Of a DNA stretch of 33,145 nucleotides, positions 1-7,891 are shown piece after piece. A program made the translations under genes and the position numbers. Where the stretch lies: positions 1 to 33,145 of the forward strand of contig WJJZ01000007.1 of NCBI GenBank assembly GCA_014729395.1. Direction: 5' to 3'. The notes under the pieces are model-generated. The model did not search any database and was not told the origin of the DNA. It saw only the letters and a program-made list of their open reading frames with translations. The DNA comes from Candidatus Magasanikiibacteriota bacterium (GTDB lineage: Bacteria > Patescibacteriota > Patescibacteriia > Magasanikbacterales > UBA922). The stretch's first letter is position 1, and every line of letters begins with the position of its first letter.

Positions 1-2
1 CA

Positions 3-200
3 TTAGTTTATTTTAAAATAACAGACGGTACGGCCTATGTTTTATTGAATATTCATGTTGACGGTTGGGCCGGTGCTTCAGTGACTCAGGGCTATATTGA
101 GCCACTGGTTGAAAAATCTTTATTACAATTTGATGAGATTGGTTCGGTTGAATTCGATTTGGCTCCCGAGGATGATTGGAAAGAGGTGTTCGGTATATAG
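3..200 (+). CDS. 3' end of a CDS entering from the left edge (hypothetical; possibly GerMN-like)
   Basis: Open frame 3..200 reads LVYFKITDGTAYVLLNIHVDGWAGASVTQGYIEPLVEKSLLQFDEIGSVEFDLAPEDDWKEVFGI*; absent from the ORF track because its start lies outside the window. Family guess is weak. Confidence 0.6.
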   Translation, partial: LVYFKITDGTAYVLLNIHVDGWAGASVTQGYIEPLVEKSLLQFDEIGSVEFDLAPEDDWKEVFGI

Positions 201-227
201 TTTTTGGGTAATAATGGTCACAAAAAT

Positions 228-260
228 AAAAATACCTTGTTTAAGGTATTTTTTTTATTT
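228..260. terminator. Probable bidirectional rho-independent terminator
   Basis: AAATACCTT-GTTT-AAGGTATTTTTTTT between convergent gene ends (200 + and 266 -). Confidence 0.75.
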
Positions 261-265
261 AAAAT

Positions 266-832
266 TTATTCTCCGGCTCTACCACTGTACTCTCCGGTTT
301 CAGAATTGACTATTATTTCCTCTCCTTCTTTTATGAATATTGGCGCTTGGATTTTTAGTCCATTGTCAAGCGTAACTTCTTTGGTAACATTACCACTGGC
401 CGTATCACCTTTGACGGCCGGTGGAGACTGGGTAACAGTGTATTTGATTTTAATCGGTAATTGAATGGCAACAATATTACCTTCATGTAAAACTGCAATT
501 ACTTCCAGACCTTCTTTTAGATATTTGCCATCTTCTCCAATGGTATCACTATCAACATCAAGAGTTTCATAAGTATCCTTATTCATAAAAGAATACATGT
601 TTCCGTTTTTATAAAGGAATTGCATATTTTGCCTTTGAACCTGAACAGTATCAATATTTTCTCCACTCTTGTAGGTTATTTCAATTGTTTTATCGCCGCC
701 AATATTTTTCATTTTCGTTTTGGTAAAGGCCGAACCTTTGCCCGGGTTAACAAATTGAAAACCGGTGACAACCCATAAATCACCCTGATGGCGAATAACC
801 GCCCCTTTTTTAATATCTGTTGTTGAACCCAT
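266..832 (-). CDS. efp: Translation elongation factor P
   Basis: 188 aa; KOW-like N-terminus with NPGKGSAF around the modifiable Lys (K32), EF-P OB domains, C-terminal GEEIIVNSETGEYSGRA. Confidence 0.95.
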   Translation of the reverse strand: MGSTTDIKKGAVIRHQGDLWVVTGFQFVNPGKGSAFTKTKMKNIGGDKTIEITYKSGENIDTVQVQRQNMQFLYKNGNMYSFMNKDTYETLDVDSDTIGEDGKYLKEGLEVIAVLHEGNIVAIQLPIKIKYTVTQSPPAVKGDTASGNVTKEVTLDNGLKIQAPIFIKEGEEIIVNSETGEYSGRAGE

Positions 833-917
833 AGATTTTTCAGTTAGAAAAAAAGCTGGTAATAGAGTAATTGATTTGTAGATTTTCCAACTTACAACTC
901 TACAACTACCATAATAC

Positions 918-1925
918 TTAAAATATTTTTGACATCGGTAATACTAGCACATCATCAATGTTTTGACAATCTAAGAATACTTGAACCAGTCGATCAATTC
1001 CCAAGGCTATACCGGCGCACGGCGGCAACCCGTACTCCAAAGCTCGGATAAATTCTCCATCAATCGGAAAAGAATCCATACTATTATCTAATCTGTATTT
1101 TTTTTCTTTCTCCAATCGTTTTTTCTGTTCAATCGAGTCAGTCAGCTCGGAAAATGCATTGGCAAGTTCCAGGTTGTCAATATAAACTTCAAATCTTTCA
1201 GCATAGCGTGGATCGGCTTGACTCAGCTTGGATAAAGCAGCCATTTGTGCCGGGTAATTATAAATTATTTGAGCCCCTTTTAGGTTGGGTTCTATGTCAT
1301 TTAAAAAAATTCGATAAAAAAGTTCTTCATAACTCTCTTCTTCTTTTGCGTTGTAGCCCAATTTATTACACAATTTGATCATTGCACGTTTGTCGAGATG
1401 GTTACCCAAATTTACATCAATATATTTTTTCCAAATTTGTTTCATTTCCACTTTTTGCCAATTTGAAAAAATATCAGTTTTTAGTCCTGTTTTTTTGGCA
1501 ATAAATTGACAAAGATCAATTACATCTTCCATAATGGCAAACATATCAGATTCTTTTCTGTACCACTCTATCATAGTGAATTCCGGATTGTGGAGTCCAC
1601 CAAAACTTTCTTTGTTTCTAAAACACTTACAAATACTGAATATATTATCAAAGCCAGAGGCTAACATTTTTTTCATGCTGTATTCCGGGCTGGTATGTAG
1701 ATAAGCTTTGTAATTTTGACCTTTTTCGTCAATAACATCCAATTTCATTGGTGATAAATTTGGTGCTTGGCCCGGTGCTTTTACAATTATGGGAGTATCG
1801 ACTTCCGTGAATTTGTTTTTGCTAAAGAATAATCTTATATAAGAAATTATTTCAAAGCGCAGGCGGAGATTGTCAATATTATTTTTTAAATGTTGAACAT
1901 GGTCCATATTGATGATAAAATACAT
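918..1925 (-). CDS. epmA: EF-P--(R)-beta-lysine ligase / class II LysRS-like protein (EpmA/GenX/PoxA family)
   Basis: 335 aa class II aaRS catalytic core without anticodon-binding domain: VDTPIIVKAPGQAPNL, LHTSPEYSMKKMLASGFDNIFSICKCFRNKE, HNPEFTMIEWYR, ALEYGLPPCAGIALGIDRLVQ. Adjacent to efp. Start may be the internal MDHVQH. Confidence 0.88.
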   Translation of the reverse strand: MYFIINMDHVQHLKNNIDNLRLRFEIISYIRLFFSKNKFTEVDTPIIVKAPGQAPNLSPMKLDVIDEKGQNYKAYLHTSPEYSMKKMLASGFDNIFSICKCFRNKESFGGLHNPEFTMIEWYRKESDMFAIMEDVIDLCQFIAKKTGLKTDIFSNWQKVEMKQIWKKYIDVNLGNHLDKRAMIKLCNKLGYNAKEEESYEELFYRIFLNDIEPNLKGAQIIYNYPAQMAALSKLSQADPRYAERFEVYIDNLELANAFSELTDSIEQKKRLEKEKKYRLDNSMDSFPIDGEFIRALEYGLPPCAGIALGIDRLVQVFLDCQNIDDVLVLPMSKIF

Positions 1926-1967
1926 ACATTAGTGTCACTTTAACATCAATTAATAATTCTTTCAATT

Positions 1968-2357
1968 ATGGACTATATACTTTTTTTTGGGCATATTTTA
2001 CTGGCAGCAATTCTCGGTGGTTTAATAGGTTGGCAAAGGCGTCATATGGGAAAAAGTGCCGGGTTTAGAACTTTTGCACTTGTTTCCATTGGTTCAACTT
2101 TGTTTACAATATTGTCATTGAATGCTTTCTCGGCAGATCCGGCAAGAGTAGCCTCTCAAGTTTTGACCGGTATAGGTTTTATTGGTGCCGGAATAATTTT
2201 TCACAAAAAAGACTCAGTCGAAGGTTTGACTACGGCGGCATCTTTTTGGAGTGTGGCGGCAATCGGCATGGCAGTCGGAGCCGGGTGGTATATCGAATCT
2301 ATCATAGTTACCTTGGTGGTTTTTTTGGTACTTGCATCTCTAGTAAAGAAAAAATAG
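1968..2357 (+). CDS. MgtC/SapB family membrane protein
   Basis: 129 aa: AAILGGLIGWQRRHMGKSAGFRTFALVSIGSTLFT...GIGFIGAGIIFHKKDSVEGLTTAASFWSVAAIGMAVGAGWY, typical MgtC N-terminal domain. Confidence 0.92.
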   Translation: MDYILFFGHILLAAILGGLIGWQRRHMGKSAGFRTFALVSIGSTLFTILSLNAFSADPARVASQVLTGIGFIGAGIIFHKKDSVEGLTTAASFWSVAAIGMAVGAGWYIESIIVTLVVFLVLASLVKKK

Positions 2358-2410
2358 TTATATTGACAAATTTGCATAAAGTGATATATTTTATGCACCG
2401 TAATTTATAT

Positions 2411-2482
2411 GCGGACGTCGTATAATGGTTATTATCTCGGCCTTCCAAGCCGATGATGCCGGTTCGATTCCGGTCGTCCGCT
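2411..2482 (+). tRNA. tRNA-Gly(TCC)
   Basis: Cloverleaf GCGGACG...CGTCCGC+T; anticodon arm TCGGC-CTTCCAA-GCCGA; CCA not encoded. Confidence 0.93.
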
Positions 2483-2584
2483 CGAGAGAAAAATATTCAG
2501 ATTAAAAAAACTGTTTACAAAGCACAATTTTTCAATTTTAGTATTCTTGCCCGGCGTAGCCGCAAGCGAAGTCGAGGGGCGAAG

Positions 2585-2603
2585 ACGGGTCGTCCGCTCG
2601 AGA
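2585..2603 (+). repeat. Copy of the tRNA-Gly(TCC) 3' terminus plus flank
   Basis: GGTCGTCCGCTCGAGA at the 3' end of the tRNA-Gly gene (about 2472-2487) recurs at about 2587-2602. Confidence 0.7.
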
Positions 2604-2604
2604 C

Positions 2605-2632
2605 TTGAAAAAAAATGTGATTCAAGTATAAT
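2605..2632 (+). promoter_or_regulatory. Putative sigma70 promoter of the initiator tRNA transcript
   Basis: TTGAAA (2605-2610), 16 nt spacer, TATAAT (2627-2632). Confidence 0.65.
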
Positions 2633-2640
2633 GTAGTCTA

Positions 2641-2746
2641 CAATCAAATATCGCGGGGTAGTCCCGACAAGGTCGGGACGTCGGGCCCTGTTACAATCAA
2701 ATATCGCGGGGTAGTCCCGACAAGGTCGGGACGTCGGGCCCTGTTA
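2641..2746 (+). repeat. Two tandem 53-bp units carrying a truncated initiator-tRNA 5' half with embedded palindrome
   Basis: Units at 2641-2693 and 2694-2746: CAATCAAATAT + CGCGGGGTAG + TCCCGACAAGGTCGGGA + CGTCGGGC + CCTGTTA. A third CAATCAAATATCGCGGGGTAG at 2747 continues into the intact tRNA-fMet. Confidence 0.95.
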
Positions 2747-2757
2747 CAATCAAATAT

Positions 2758-2834
2758 CGCGGGGTAGAGCAGTCAGGCAGCTCGTCGGGCTCATAACCCG
2801 AAGGTCACCGGTTCGAATCCGGTCCCCGCAACCA
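2758..2834 (+). tRNA. Initiator tRNA-fMet(CAT)
   Basis: CGCGGGGTAGAGCAGTCAGGCAGCTCGTCGGGCTCATAACCCGAAGGTCACCGGTTCGAATCCGGTCCCCGCAACCA; C1-A72 mismatch, three G-C pairs in the anticodon stem, encoded CCA. Confidence 0.97.
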
Positions 2835-2866
2835 CGAAAAGTGGCGATTCTGTAGCCACTTTGAGT

Positions 2867-2900
2867 GGTCGCGTGGGCACGTAAGTGCCTTTACGCGACC
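2867..2900 (+). other. Strong hairpin in the tRNA spacer
   Basis: GGTCGCGT-g-GGCAC-gtaa-GTGCC-tt-ACGCGACC. Confidence 0.7.
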
Positions 2901-2953
2901 GTAAACATAGACAAAAAAGATGCCACTTCGTGGTAAACCAATTTTGTCACAGT

Positions 2954-3027
2954 GCGGTAGTAGCTCAGTTGGCTAGAGCGTCTCCTTGCCAAGGAGAAGG
3001 TCGCCGGTTCGAATCCGGTCTACCGCT
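2954..3027 (+). tRNA. tRNA-Gly(GCC)
   Basis: GCGGTAG...CTACCGC+T; anticodon arm TCTCC-TTGCCAA-GGAGA. Confidence 0.95.
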
Positions 3028-3033
3028 CAGATA

Positions 3034-3061
3034 AAAATATCGCTAAAACAGCGGTATTTTT
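3034..3061 (+). terminator. Terminator of the tRNA cluster
   Basis: TATCGCT-aaaac-AGCGGTA followed by TTTTTT. Confidence 0.7.
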
Positions 3062-3173
3062 TGATGCCGAAGATTGTATATTCGAACTAGGGTTATAAAT
3101 TAAGTGAAATAATTGACTCATTAAAGTTATTTTGTTAATAATAAGTTATCTAAAATAATATATATTATTCCGT

Positions 3174-3602
3174 ATGAAAAAGAGAAACAAAATTATATTA
3201 ATAATAGTAGGTATCATATCTTTTTTATTGACAGCTTGTTTCATATTATTCCTTGTTTTTGTGTTTTTTATGTTTAAACCAAAAGGAAACTGGGGGCTAG
3301 AAAATGGTAAGTTTATATCAAAAGACTGGAGAATGCTAAGATATTCTTCAGGAATTGACTTTGATTCACCCTATCCACCACATTGGAATCGTCTTGATGG
3401 GCCATACACTTCACTTGAAGAATGTAAAAAAGAAGCCCTTCAAAATAAGAATGAAGATGCCTTATGTGCCACCAGATGTGGTCAGCCATGGTTTATTGAT
3501 AATTTTGACATTTATTATTGTAAAGAAGCCGTTGCAATATTATGCAAAACAAATCAGTGTAAGATTGTTGAAGACCTTATCATTGGTGGAAAGCAATATT
3601 GA
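3174..3602 (+). CDS. Hypothetical membrane-anchored, Cys-containing exported protein
   Basis: 142 aa; N-terminal KKRNK + hydrophobic stretch; several Cys in the C-terminal half. Confidence 0.7.
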   Translation: MKKRNKIILIIVGIISFLLTACFILFLVFVFFMFKPKGNWGLENGKFISKDWRMLRYSSGIDFDSPYPPHWNRLDGPYTSLEECKKEALQNKNEDALCATRCGQPWFIDNFDIYYCKEAVAILCKTNQCKIVEDLIIGGKQY

Positions 3603-3684
3603 ACATAATTTATTAATGTAGATAACAACGTATAGGAGATTTTGCCCAAATTGTTAAGCAACTTCTGCTATATGTGAACGTCAT

Positions 3685-4542
3685 ATGAAAATAATTAAGA
3701 TTGTCTTAGTCATTTTAATAACCCTCATAATAGCGTTGACTTGCTTGTGGTATTTTTTTCATTTTAATGACCCGCATTTTTTTGATATTGATTATAGTAA
3801 AGGGGGTGCTGCGGATTATTCAGAGGATGAATATTTTGCCTTGCGAGATAGTGTCAGCTCTGAGGCAGTAGAAAAAAATGATTATAAAATATGTAACCAG
3901 CTTAAGATCAGCGCGACTTATAAGAGGCCTGGAAATTATGGCGCATTCGACAATGGTGTTTATAGAGGTGAACCGAGGGCGGACTGTTTTATGGATTATT
4001 ATCAAAAAACATTAGATAAAGATACCTGTGTTGAAATAGCAAAATTCGATAGATATAAAGCAAACAGATGTTTTTCATATATGGCAGAAATTTATTCAGA
4101 TATTTCCTTATGTGATCAGGTTGTTGGGGAAGATGGTCAAGATTTGGGTGCTCGTTGTAGGGCCATTTCTTCATTAGATTATAAGTATTGTTATGATATG
4201 ACATTAGATGAATATGATATATCAAAATATCATCGTGGAGTTGGTATTTGTATAGGTGATGTTGTCGAGCAGACGAAGGACGTTGCCCCATGTTTATTAA
4301 TTGACGGGCCTGATTATGGTGAACAATGGAATTTGCATAGAAATAAATGTGTTTGGAATTCTATGCTTGAAAGCGTGGAAGGAAGACAAAGGCGGCAGAC
4401 GATATTGACTCGGCCTGTTAGGTGGTATTGTGATGAGATGGTTGATGATTACCCACTTAGTGACTATAAGCAAAGATGTCTGGTTCATGATGATTCTACA
4501 GTCGGAGTTACTTCTCCATTACTTAGAGTTAATCAGAATTAA
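3685..4542 (+). CDS. Hypothetical membrane-anchored Cys-repeat exported protein
   Basis: 285 aa; N-terminal TM then about 12 regularly spaced Cys (KICNQL, RADCFMD, KDTCVEI, NRCFSY, SLCDQV, ARCRAI, KYCYDM, GICIGD...). Confidence 0.75.
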   Translation: MKIIKIVLVILITLIIALTCLWYFFHFNDPHFFDIDYSKGGAADYSEDEYFALRDSVSSEAVEKNDYKICNQLKISATYKRPGNYGAFDNGVYRGEPRADCFMDYYQKTLDKDTCVEIAKFDRYKANRCFSYMAEIYSDISLCDQVVGEDGQDLGARCRAISSLDYKYCYDMTLDEYDISKYHRGVGICIGDVVEQTKDVAPCLLIDGPDYGEQWNLHRNKCVWNSMLESVEGRQRRQTILTRPVRWYCDEMVDDYPLSDYKQRCLVHDDSTVGVTSPLLRVNQN

Positions 4543-4611
4543 ATATTTTATTAAATACAATTTTTTCAGTCCGAACACCGTCCCTCACTCGGCTCAAGAA
4601 AAAATAATTTT

Positions 4612-4638
4612 AAAAACTACGCATAAGTCGTAGTTTTA
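4612..4638 (+). terminator. Probable terminator
   Basis: AAAACTACG-CATAAGT-CGTAGTTTT hairpin. Confidence 0.55.
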
Positions 4639-4679
4639 TATTTATCAACATCTATATAGACAAAAAAGCTTTTTTATGA

Positions 4680-4785
4680 GATACTGTGTGTACAATATCC
4701 CTTTAAAAGGATATTAAGGTAAATAAGTAATTTATTTGCCCGAAAACTGTATGGCAAAAGCACCCTGAACTGGGTGTTTTTGTTT
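4680..4785 (+). ncRNA. Candidate small structured RNA with terminator
   Basis: TACAAT -10-like box; hairpins AATATCC..GGATATT and AAATAA..TTATTT, then CACCC-TGAACT-GGGTGTTTTT. The final hairpin also lies just past the 3' end of the convergent gene. Confidence 0.35.
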
Positions 4786-4786
4786 T

Positions 4787-5575
4787 TTATAAGCTTAGTT
4801 TTGGTACCCTCACCCTGCCATTTGTTGAAAGAAGGTCAGTCTTTTTAGTAGGTTTAAAATCAGACCACTTATACTCATGCCTATTAAAGTCCATTATTTT
4901 TCCACCGGCTTCTTTCACAAATAATACACCTGCGCCAATATCCCATAAATTCACTTTTGGCGTGGCATAAATATCAGCTCGACCTGTTCCCACCCAAGCC
5001 AGTTCTATAGCTGCAGATCCCAGTTTTCTCATATCTTTTGATTTTGAATAAAGTTTTTTATACAGATTTATCGTTTTTTTTCGGGGCGAGCCTCCATCAC
5101 AGCTTACAATGTAAGAATTATTTAATTTTTCCGTAGATGATACCTGGGCTTTTTGCTTTTTAGTTGTTTGTGTGTCAATTATCCAAGCTCCTTTATTTTT
5201 TATTGCTATATATCTTTCTTGAAGTATGGGGGCTTCTATCACTCCAAAAATCGGCTCGTTATTTTTCCACAGGGCAACTGAAATTGACCAAAAAGGATTA
5301 CCGTTTACATAATTGCCTGTGCCGTCAATCGGGTCTACCAGCCAAATATATTCATTTTTTTTGTTTTTTAAACCACTCTCTTCTGACAAAATAGAATGCT
5401 TTGGAAAATTTTTTTCTATTTTTTTAACAATAATTTCGTCGGCCAGAAGATCATATTTACTTTTGATTGCTTTTGATTTGCCTCTGATTGTAAAAGCGTC
5501 TTTTTTGTAGTGTTTTAATAAAGTTTTCCCTGTTTTTTGTACAAGATCAATAGTGAAATTTAATTCTTTGGTCAT
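4787..5575 (-). CDS. Inositol monophosphatase family protein
   Basis: 262 aa: SILSEESG, WLVDPIDGTGNYVNG, WDIGAGVLFVKEAGG motifs. Confidence 0.93.
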   Translation of the reverse strand: MTKELNFTIDLVQKTGKTLLKHYKKDAFTIRGKSKAIKSKYDLLADEIIVKKIEKNFPKHSILSEESGLKNKKNEYIWLVDPIDGTGNYVNGNPFWSISVALWKNNEPIFGVIEAPILQERYIAIKNKGAWIIDTQTTKKQKAQVSSTEKLNNSYIVSCDGGSPRKKTINLYKKLYSKSKDMRKLGSAAIELAWVGTGRADIYATPKVNLWDIGAGVLFVKEAGGKIMDFNRHEYKWSDFKPTKKTDLLSTNGRVRVPKLSL

Positions 5576-5614
5576 AAATATTTTGTTAGTTTCAATTTTA
5601 GTATACAGGAAAAA

Positions 5615-5703
5615 AATACGGATATACAGAGCATCCAGATTTTGGAGTATGTTGATAAAGCAACATACTATCCATAGATCTGAATTATCCGTATATCCGT
5701 ATT
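5615..5703. repeat. Imperfect 89-nt hairpin element (CGGATWTACGGAT family)
   Basis: Terminal inverted repeats AATACGGATATAC / GTATATCCGTATT and inner GTATGTTG-ataaag-CAACATAC. Confidence 0.8.
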
Positions 5704-5709
5704 ATGTCG

Positions 5710-5777
5710 TCGGAGTGAAAGGACTTGAACCTTCGGCCTCCTGCTCCCAATCCCGACAAGTCGGGACTAGCCAACTA
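5710..5777 (-). pseudogene. Broken tRNA-Pro copy with internal palindrome
   Basis: 5710-5750 is identical to 5803-5843 of intact tRNA-Pro; then TCCCGACAAGTCGGGA replaces AGCAGGCGCT; then CTAGCCAACT matches and homology ends. Confidence 0.9.
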
Positions 5778-5802
5778 ATAATAATTCCATTGTTAGATTT
5801 AG

Positions 5803-5876
5803 TCGGAGTGAAAGGACTTGAACCTTCGGCCTCCTGCTCCCAAAGCAGGCGCTCTAGCCAACTGAGCTACACTCCG
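5803..5876 (-). tRNA. tRNA-Pro(TGG)
   Basis: Reverse complement CGGAGTGTAGCTCAGTTGGCTAGAGCGCCTGCTTTGGGAGCAGGAGGCCGAAGGTTCAAGTCCTTTCACTCCGA; loop TTTGGGA. Confidence 0.94.
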
Positions 5877-5884
5877 CGTGTTAG

Positions 5885-5956
5885 TGCCGGGGGTGAGAAT
5901 TGAACTCACGACACGAAGATTTTCAGTCTTCTGCTCTACCACTGAGCTACCCCGGC
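5885..5956 (-). tRNA. tRNA-Phe(GAA)
   Basis: GCCGGGG...CCCCGGC+A; anticodon arm GAAGA-CTGAAAA-TCTTC. Confidence 0.95.
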
Positions 5957-5960
5957 CTAG

Positions 5961-6033
5961 TGGACTGTGCGAGAGTCGAACTCGCGACCTCCTGCGTGCA
6001 AAGCAGGCGCTCTACCAACTGAGCTAACAGCCC
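5961..6033 (-). tRNA. tRNA-Ala(TGC)
   Basis: GGGCTGT/ACAGTCC acceptor with G3.U70, anticodon arm CCTGC-TTTGCAC-GCAGG, A73. Confidence 0.95.
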
Positions 6034-6037
6034 TTAT

Positions 6038-6062
6038 AAAAAAACACCTAGTCTAGGCGAAA
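6038..6062 (-). terminator. Terminator of the CPA2 antiporter gene
   Basis: Minus strand CGCCTAGACTAGGTGTTTTTTT. Confidence 0.6.
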
Positions 6063-6102
6063 AAATTATACCAATCAAAAGCTCGATTGTCAAGATAAAA
6101 GA

Positions 6103-7800
6103 TTATTTATACAAGCCATTGGTAAAACGTAATTTCATTTCATCTTTTTGCTCCTTCTTCAGTTTTTTAAATGTTAGTTTTGTCCAAGGTTTGTTTTTTA
6201 ATATATCGGAAATCCATTCACCACCCAAAAGATGCGGCATCATGACATAGTTTGCTCCGACTTCGTACAAGTCGTCAAGATAAGTATTGTGATAAAGATT
6301 GGCAATTATATAGGGTTTGTTGCTTCTATTTCTTACGGATTTTATCAAAGTTTTTTGATCATCAGCTTCGGGAATAGTCGATATAATTAATTTTGCTTTA
6401 TCAAGGGGAAGGCTGTCTAAAAATTCAATATCTGCAGCATCACCAAAATAAGCCGGTATCCCTCTATGCTTGAGTTTAGATATGGCCTCAGGATTAAAAT
6501 CGACCACTGCAAATTTAATTTTTTTCTCAGCCAGAGCTTCACAAACTTTCCAACCTATACGGTGATAGCCAAAAATCCATACTTCATACTCCTCGGGTTT
6601 GTTTTCATCTTGTGTTTCATTGTCTTTACCCAGTTTGTTTAGAATTGGTAATATTTTTCTGTACGCTTGTTCGTTGTAAGTAATGGCATAAGAGGATATC
6701 ATTATTGTGATAAGCGCGACTAAAGTTAATATTGCCAACTCAGGTCCATTTAAAAAACCCAGCTCTTCGCCTTTGAAAACCAAAATAAAACCAAATTCGC
6801 TGACTTGGGCAGCCGTTATACCCGCAAGAAAAGCGTTTCGTCTCGTGTATTTCATTTTCCTCATTACAAAATACAAGATTAAGGGATCGGCAATTAAAAC
6901 AAAAACAGCCAAAATGATAGCCGGTAAAATGGCAGCCCTTAAATCACCCAATTGAAGTTCGCTTCCCAATACTATAAAAAATAAAACTATAAAAAAATCA
7001 CGCAGGGGTTTGATTCTACTACTGATTTCCGGTTGGTAGGGAGATGCTCCGAGTGAAATGCCGGCAATAATAGCTCCGATCTCGATACTAAATCCTGAAA
7101 TGTATACTATACTTGCCACTCCAAAGCACCATGCAATGGTAAAGATAAAAAGCAGCTCACTAGATTGGGCAACCCTATCCATAATGACGGGCAACAGATA
7201 TCTTGCCATTAAAAAAACCAGACCGATAAGTAAAAATCCTTTGCTAAATGTCATCACTAAGGTTCGATACCAGATTTCTCCGTGTATATTTGAAGTGTTT
7301 AGGAAAATCATCAGTGAGACCGCAATTATGTCTTGAACCAATAAGAGTCCGATGACATATCTTCCATAAGCTGATTCCAGGTCTTTTTTATCACCTAAAA
7401 TTTTTATGACGATTATGGTACTGGAAAAGGTTATAGCGGCGGCGATGAATAAAGATGATATTGTGCTGAAATTCAGTAGTTTCATTATCAAGAAACCGAT
7501 GCTGGCAGTAAGTATAAATTGTAGAACTCCGCCGACAAAAACAGCTTTGCCAACTCGTTTAACATAATCAAAATTTAGACTTAATCCAACGATAAACAGT
7601 AATAAGACTATTCCGAATTTGGCAAATGCGGCAAAAAATTCTTCATCCCCGTGGACTAAATTTAAAAAAAGCGGTCCGGCTATAAGACCGGCAATGATAT
7701 AGGCAACAATAAGAGGTTGTCGTAAGAGACGCATTAAAAAAGCAATCGTTACTGTTATACCCAGTAATGCGCTAATTTGAAGAAAGATATTATCTATCAT
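6103..7800 (-). CDS. CPA2 family monovalent cation:proton antiporter with C-terminal TrkA-N domain (Kef-like)
   Basis: 565 aa; multi-TM Na_H_exchanger fold, then VWIFGYHRIGWKVCEALAEKKIKFAVVDFNPEAISKLKHRGIPAYFGDAADIEFL. Confidence 0.95.
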   Translation of the reverse strand: MIDNIFLQISALLGITVTIAFLMRLLRQPLIVAYIIAGLIAGPLFLNLVHGDEEFFAAFAKFGIVLLLFIVGLSLNFDYVKRVGKAVFVGGVLQFILTASIGFLIMKLLNFSTISSLFIAAAITFSSTIIVIKILGDKKDLESAYGRYVIGLLLVQDIIAVSLMIFLNTSNIHGEIWYRTLVMTFSKGFLLIGLVFLMARYLLPVIMDRVAQSSELLFIFTIAWCFGVASIVYISGFSIEIGAIIAGISLGASPYQPEISSRIKPLRDFFIVLFFIVLGSELQLGDLRAAILPAIILAVFVLIADPLILYFVMRKMKYTRRNAFLAGITAAQVSEFGFILVFKGEELGFLNGPELAILTLVALITIMISSYAITYNEQAYRKILPILNKLGKDNETQDENKPEEYEVWIFGYHRIGWKVCEALAEKKIKFAVVDFNPEAISKLKHRGIPAYFGDAADIEFLDSLPLDKAKLIISTIPEADDQKTLIKSVRNRSNKPYIIANLYHNTYLDDLYEVGANYVMMPHLLGGEWISDILKNKPWTKLTFKKLKKEQKDEMKLRFTNGLYK

Positions 7801-7858
7801 GTAGTCTAAACAGATACAAATTTTTCTATATTATACCAAAAAAACGATTTCTTGTCTT

Positions 7859-7890
7859 ATAAAAAAAATACCAAGTGTTTGTTGGTATTA
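7859..7890 (-). terminator. Terminator of the 83-aa ORF
   Basis: Minus strand AATACCAA-CAAACAC-TTGGTATTTTTTTT. Confidence 0.75.
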
Positions 7891-7891
7891 A

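Noticed and set aside
2432-2647. 71-aa minus-strand ORF (…SSGRPESNRHHRLGRPR)
   Set aside because: Antisense of tRNA-Gly(TCC); a typical spurious tRNA-derived peptide.
2641-2834. CRISPR array
   Set aside because: Only two full 53-bp units that share tRNA sequence, no variable spacers and no cas genes in the window.
5553-5903. 116-aa plus-strand ORF with repeated VGVKGLEPSASCSQSR
   Set aside because: Translation across the antisense of tRNA-Pro and its broken copy, not a protein repeat.
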